A stretch of DNA of 18,674 bases from DATBVX01 sp963724625 (lineage in GTDB: Bacteria; Pseudomonadota; Gammaproteobacteria; Steroidobacterales; Steroidobacteraceae), in assembly GCA_963724625.1 (NCBI GenBank), contig CAVRVO010000011.1, forward strand, positions 1-18,674, written 5' to 3'. Both the position numbers and the translations under genes were made by a program. Positions within the stretch are counted from its first letter, which is position 1. The number at the start of each line of letters is the position of its first letter. The notes under the pieces were generated by a model. The model saw only the letters and a list, made by a program, of their open reading frames with translations. It was not told where the DNA came from and searched no databases. Positions 16,901 to 18,674 of the stretch are shown here, in pieces.

Positions 16901-17300
16901 CTAGCGTGTAGTGGCCGTGGCGCTCGAGCACCTCAATTTTGTAGCCGTCCGGATCCTGGACGAAGAAGTACCGTGCGAGCAGCGCGCCGGCGCCATCCTT
17001 GAACTCCTTGACGTCCCCCGGCGCGCAGCCGAGCTGCGCGAGCCGGTCGCGCTCGCGCGCCGCGTCATCGACGCAGACGGCGAAATGGCCGTAGCCGTCG
17101 CCGTGCGTATAGGGTTCCTTCCGGTCCTTGTTAAGCGTGAGCTCGACTTCGAAGTCGTTCTCCTGGTTCCTCAGATACACCAGCGCAAACGTCGGGAAGT
17201 CGAGACGGTGCACCTCGTCGAGACCGAACGCATCGCGGTAGAAACGCAGAGACCGTTCGAGGTCGAGCACGCGGACCATCGTGTGGATGACCTTTGCCAT
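16901..17300 (-). pseudogene. Glyoxalase I-like VOC protein, stop codon lost by one-base insertion
   Basis: The frame starts at ATG 17300 (MAKVIHTMVRVLDLERSLRFY), the classic start of a vicinal-oxygen-chelate enzyme. The four metal-ligand positions of glyoxalase I are present: H6, E53 in EVELTLN, H72 in GYGHFAV and E123 in YKIEVLER. The second half ends EVLERHGHY, where relatives stop. Here the frame runs on into the Tat subunit gene. If the T at about 16907 is removed, the frame ends HYR-TAG at 16901, giving a 132-residue protein of normal length. The extra linker and apparent fusion are therefore probably artificial or very recent. Related enzymes convert the methylglyoxal-glutathione adduct to lactoylglutathione; substrate here unproven. 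The catalytic domain itself is intact, so activity may survive. Confidence 0.8.
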
Positions 17301-17816
17301 TCAGGGGCCCTCGCCGCAAGCGTCGCTGTGAATCCAGTCTTCAACCCGCGCGCAATGGCAACAGCCCGCAAAATCGCGCGGATGGCGAAGGATGGATTCG
17401 CTCACCCTGAAGGAAGATTATTGGCGGTTCGTTTGTCCGGGTCAAGCGTCGCAAGCAGTTCCCGTTCGAGTCGCGTTGCCTTCGGCACGCCGCGCCCGCG
17501 GCGGTCGTTCAAGCGAACCATTCCACGTCTGCGTAGTAGACACTCGACCGTCCGGGTTGGGGTCGACTACGGTCGACCGATCCGTGGCGATGAGCGGCGG
17601 CTCAAACGATCCACACTGGCCGTTCACGCCTCGATGACTGCTGTGCGTCGTGCAGCGGTCACCGGAATCCGCACAGTGGAGGTCTCTGACCGGGCCAATC
17701 GGAGACATTCGGCAGCGACGCGAAAACACCCCGCAAGCCGTCACTCGCCGGCGAGCGTGAGACCCCACCCGAAGGCGTAGTATGGTTGGACTTCCATTCG
17801 TCGACGTGGTGATTCA
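17301..17816. other. 516-base divergent intergenic region with repeat motifs
   Basis: This separates the minus-strand dehydrogenase group from the plus-strand chimeric pseudogene, so it should hold the promoter of the dehydrogenase group. The part from about 17515 to 17700 contains CACGTCTGCGTAGTAGAC and GCGATGAGCGGCGGCTC (17587-17603, identical to 6538-6554), followed by ACTGGCCGTTC. These are typical of the dispersed intergenic repeats in this window. No supported gene. Confidence 0.45.
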
Positions 17817-18674
17817 ATGATGGACCGACGGACGTTCATCGGCGCCACGGCGCCGGTTCTCCGCACCGCGCCGCTCACCATCGACGCGCAGCCAGTCAAG
17901 CGCCCCGGATCGGCTTCCTGGCAACTGGAGCCCGACGCCGGGTTCCGCGCAACTGGAGGCATTCCGTCGAGGCTTGCGCGAGTTGGGCTGGATCGAGGGC
18001 CGGACCGTGACGATCGAGTATCGCTGGGCGGAAGGAAACCCTGACCGACTGCCGGCGCTCGTCGCCGAGCTCGTTGCGCTCAAGGTCGCTATCGCGCGAT
18101 GCGCGCGGCGCAGCGGGCGACTAGCACGATTCCCATCGTCTTTGTCGTCCTGACCGACCCCGTGACCACCGGGTTCGTGCCGAGCCTCGCGCGTCCCGGC
18201 GGAAACATGACAGGAGTCGCCTCGCAGTTCGAGGACATTGCGCGACCTGGCGCCGGTGACCCGGCTCGCCAACGTGCCGGCGATCATCCTGGCGACGCCT
18301 GATTTTCCTGCGCGGAACCTCACCGAATCGATCGCGCTCGCACGCAGTTCGCCGGAACCGCTCGCATATGGCACGCCAGGAGTCGGCAGCACCGTTCACA
18401 CTGGTCACCGGAGTGCAGCCGCAGGTCGCGTCGGGCAAGTTGAAAGGCATCGCGGTAACGACGGCACGGCGGGTTTCAGTATTGCCCAACGTGCCGACGA
18501 TTCAGGAGAGCGGCATTCGGAACTTCGACATTGCCGGCTCGCGCGGCGTGATGGTTCCGGCCGGGAGGCCGACGCCGCTGGTCAACCGCCTGCAACGTGC
18601 GATTGGCGAGGCCTGCGAGTGGGCGAAGTCGAGGACCCGATTCAACGACCTGGCGCAGAGGTCATTGGCGACAG
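17817..18674 (+). pseudogene. Chimeric solute-binding pseudogene: PF04392-type front, TctC/Bug-type back
   Basis: ATG 17817 or 17820 begins DRRTFIGATAPVLRTAPLTIDAQP, the usual signal region of PF04392-type binding proteins. Homology then moves between frames: RIGFLATG, then AQLEAFRRGLRELGWIEG and NPDRLPALVAELVALKV, then a gap in the text, then ATSTIPIVFVVLTDP and SLARPGGNMTGVASQFEDIA. At about 18241 the similarity changes abruptly to a TctC/Bug receptor: DLAPVTRLANVPAIILATPDFPARN, followed by a deletion and SGKLKGIAVTTARR, LPNVPTIQESG, VMVPAGRPTPLVNRL. The TctC part lacks its start and middle and runs off the window edge. Several frameshifts and deletions make a functional product very unlikely. 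Both families are periplasmic ligand receptors. Confidence 0.8.

Noticed and set aside
1..18674. CRISPR array, toxin-antitoxin pair or phage-defence cluster
   Set aside because: No regularly spaced exact repeats, no Cas, nuclease or small paired toxin-antitoxin frames were seen; the lone methyltransferases have no restriction partner.

Overview
The window looks like an accessory, decaying stretch of a moderately GC-rich proteobacterial chromosome. Burkholderiales or another betaproteobacterium is the most likely source. This is an inference from the gene families: extracytoplasmic solute-binding proteins of the TctC/Bug and PF04392 types, a GMC dehydrogenase with a Tat-exported small subunit, an allene-oxide-cyclase-like secreted protein, and IS5 and IS630 elements. 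No rRNA, tRNA or CRISPR array was seen.

Layout. 1-2087 holds a decayed group II intron on the minus strand. Its reverse transcriptase is broken in several frames, but a recognisable domain V remains near 142-175. 2228-4088 carries two plus-strand SAM-dependent methyltransferase genes, the first flanked by 64-bp imperfect direct repeats. 4203-6186 (minus) is a secreted alkaline-phosphatase/nucleotide-pyrophosphatase superfamily enzyme interrupted by one frameshift. 6703-7956 (plus) is a membrane-anchored protein of unknown function. 8067-8293 is a MITE-like unit with perfect 22-bp inverted ends. It is followed by a complete IS5-family element (8316-9707) with a 4-bp CTAA target duplication. 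9787-10530 (minus) is a family-3 periplasmic solute-binding protein. 10730-12736 (plus) is a PF04392-type substrate-binding protein gene split by a complete IS630-family element (10834-11995). 13258-13800 (plus) is a small secreted protein. 14239-17300 (minus) is a gene group: glyoxalase-like VOC protein, Tat-exported small subunit, GMC oxidoreductase, and a decayed fragment of unknown identity. 17817 to the end (plus) is a chimeric pseudogene whose front half is PF04392-like and whose back half is TctC/Bug-like.

How the genes fit together. The clearest functional unit is the minus-strand group at 14615-17300. The GMC flavoprotein and the gluconate-2-dehydrogenase-subunit-3-like Tat protein are expected to form a membrane-associated or periplasmic dehydrogenase for a sugar, polyol or similar alcohol, with a VOC enzyme encoded just upstream. 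The other genes are mostly solitary and separated by long non-coding gaps.

Two themes stand out. First, four single-base insertions break genes that are otherwise complete: one in the phosphodiesterase, two in the GMC oxidoreductase and one at the end of the VOC gene. Removing one base at each site restores full-length frames, so sequencing or assembly error is a live alternative to real pseudogenisation. Second, the gaps carry short degenerate repeated motifs (for example the identical 17-mer at 6538-6554 and 17587-17603), suggesting a dispersed intergenic repeat family. I did not find a convincing new multi-gene defence or metabolic system.
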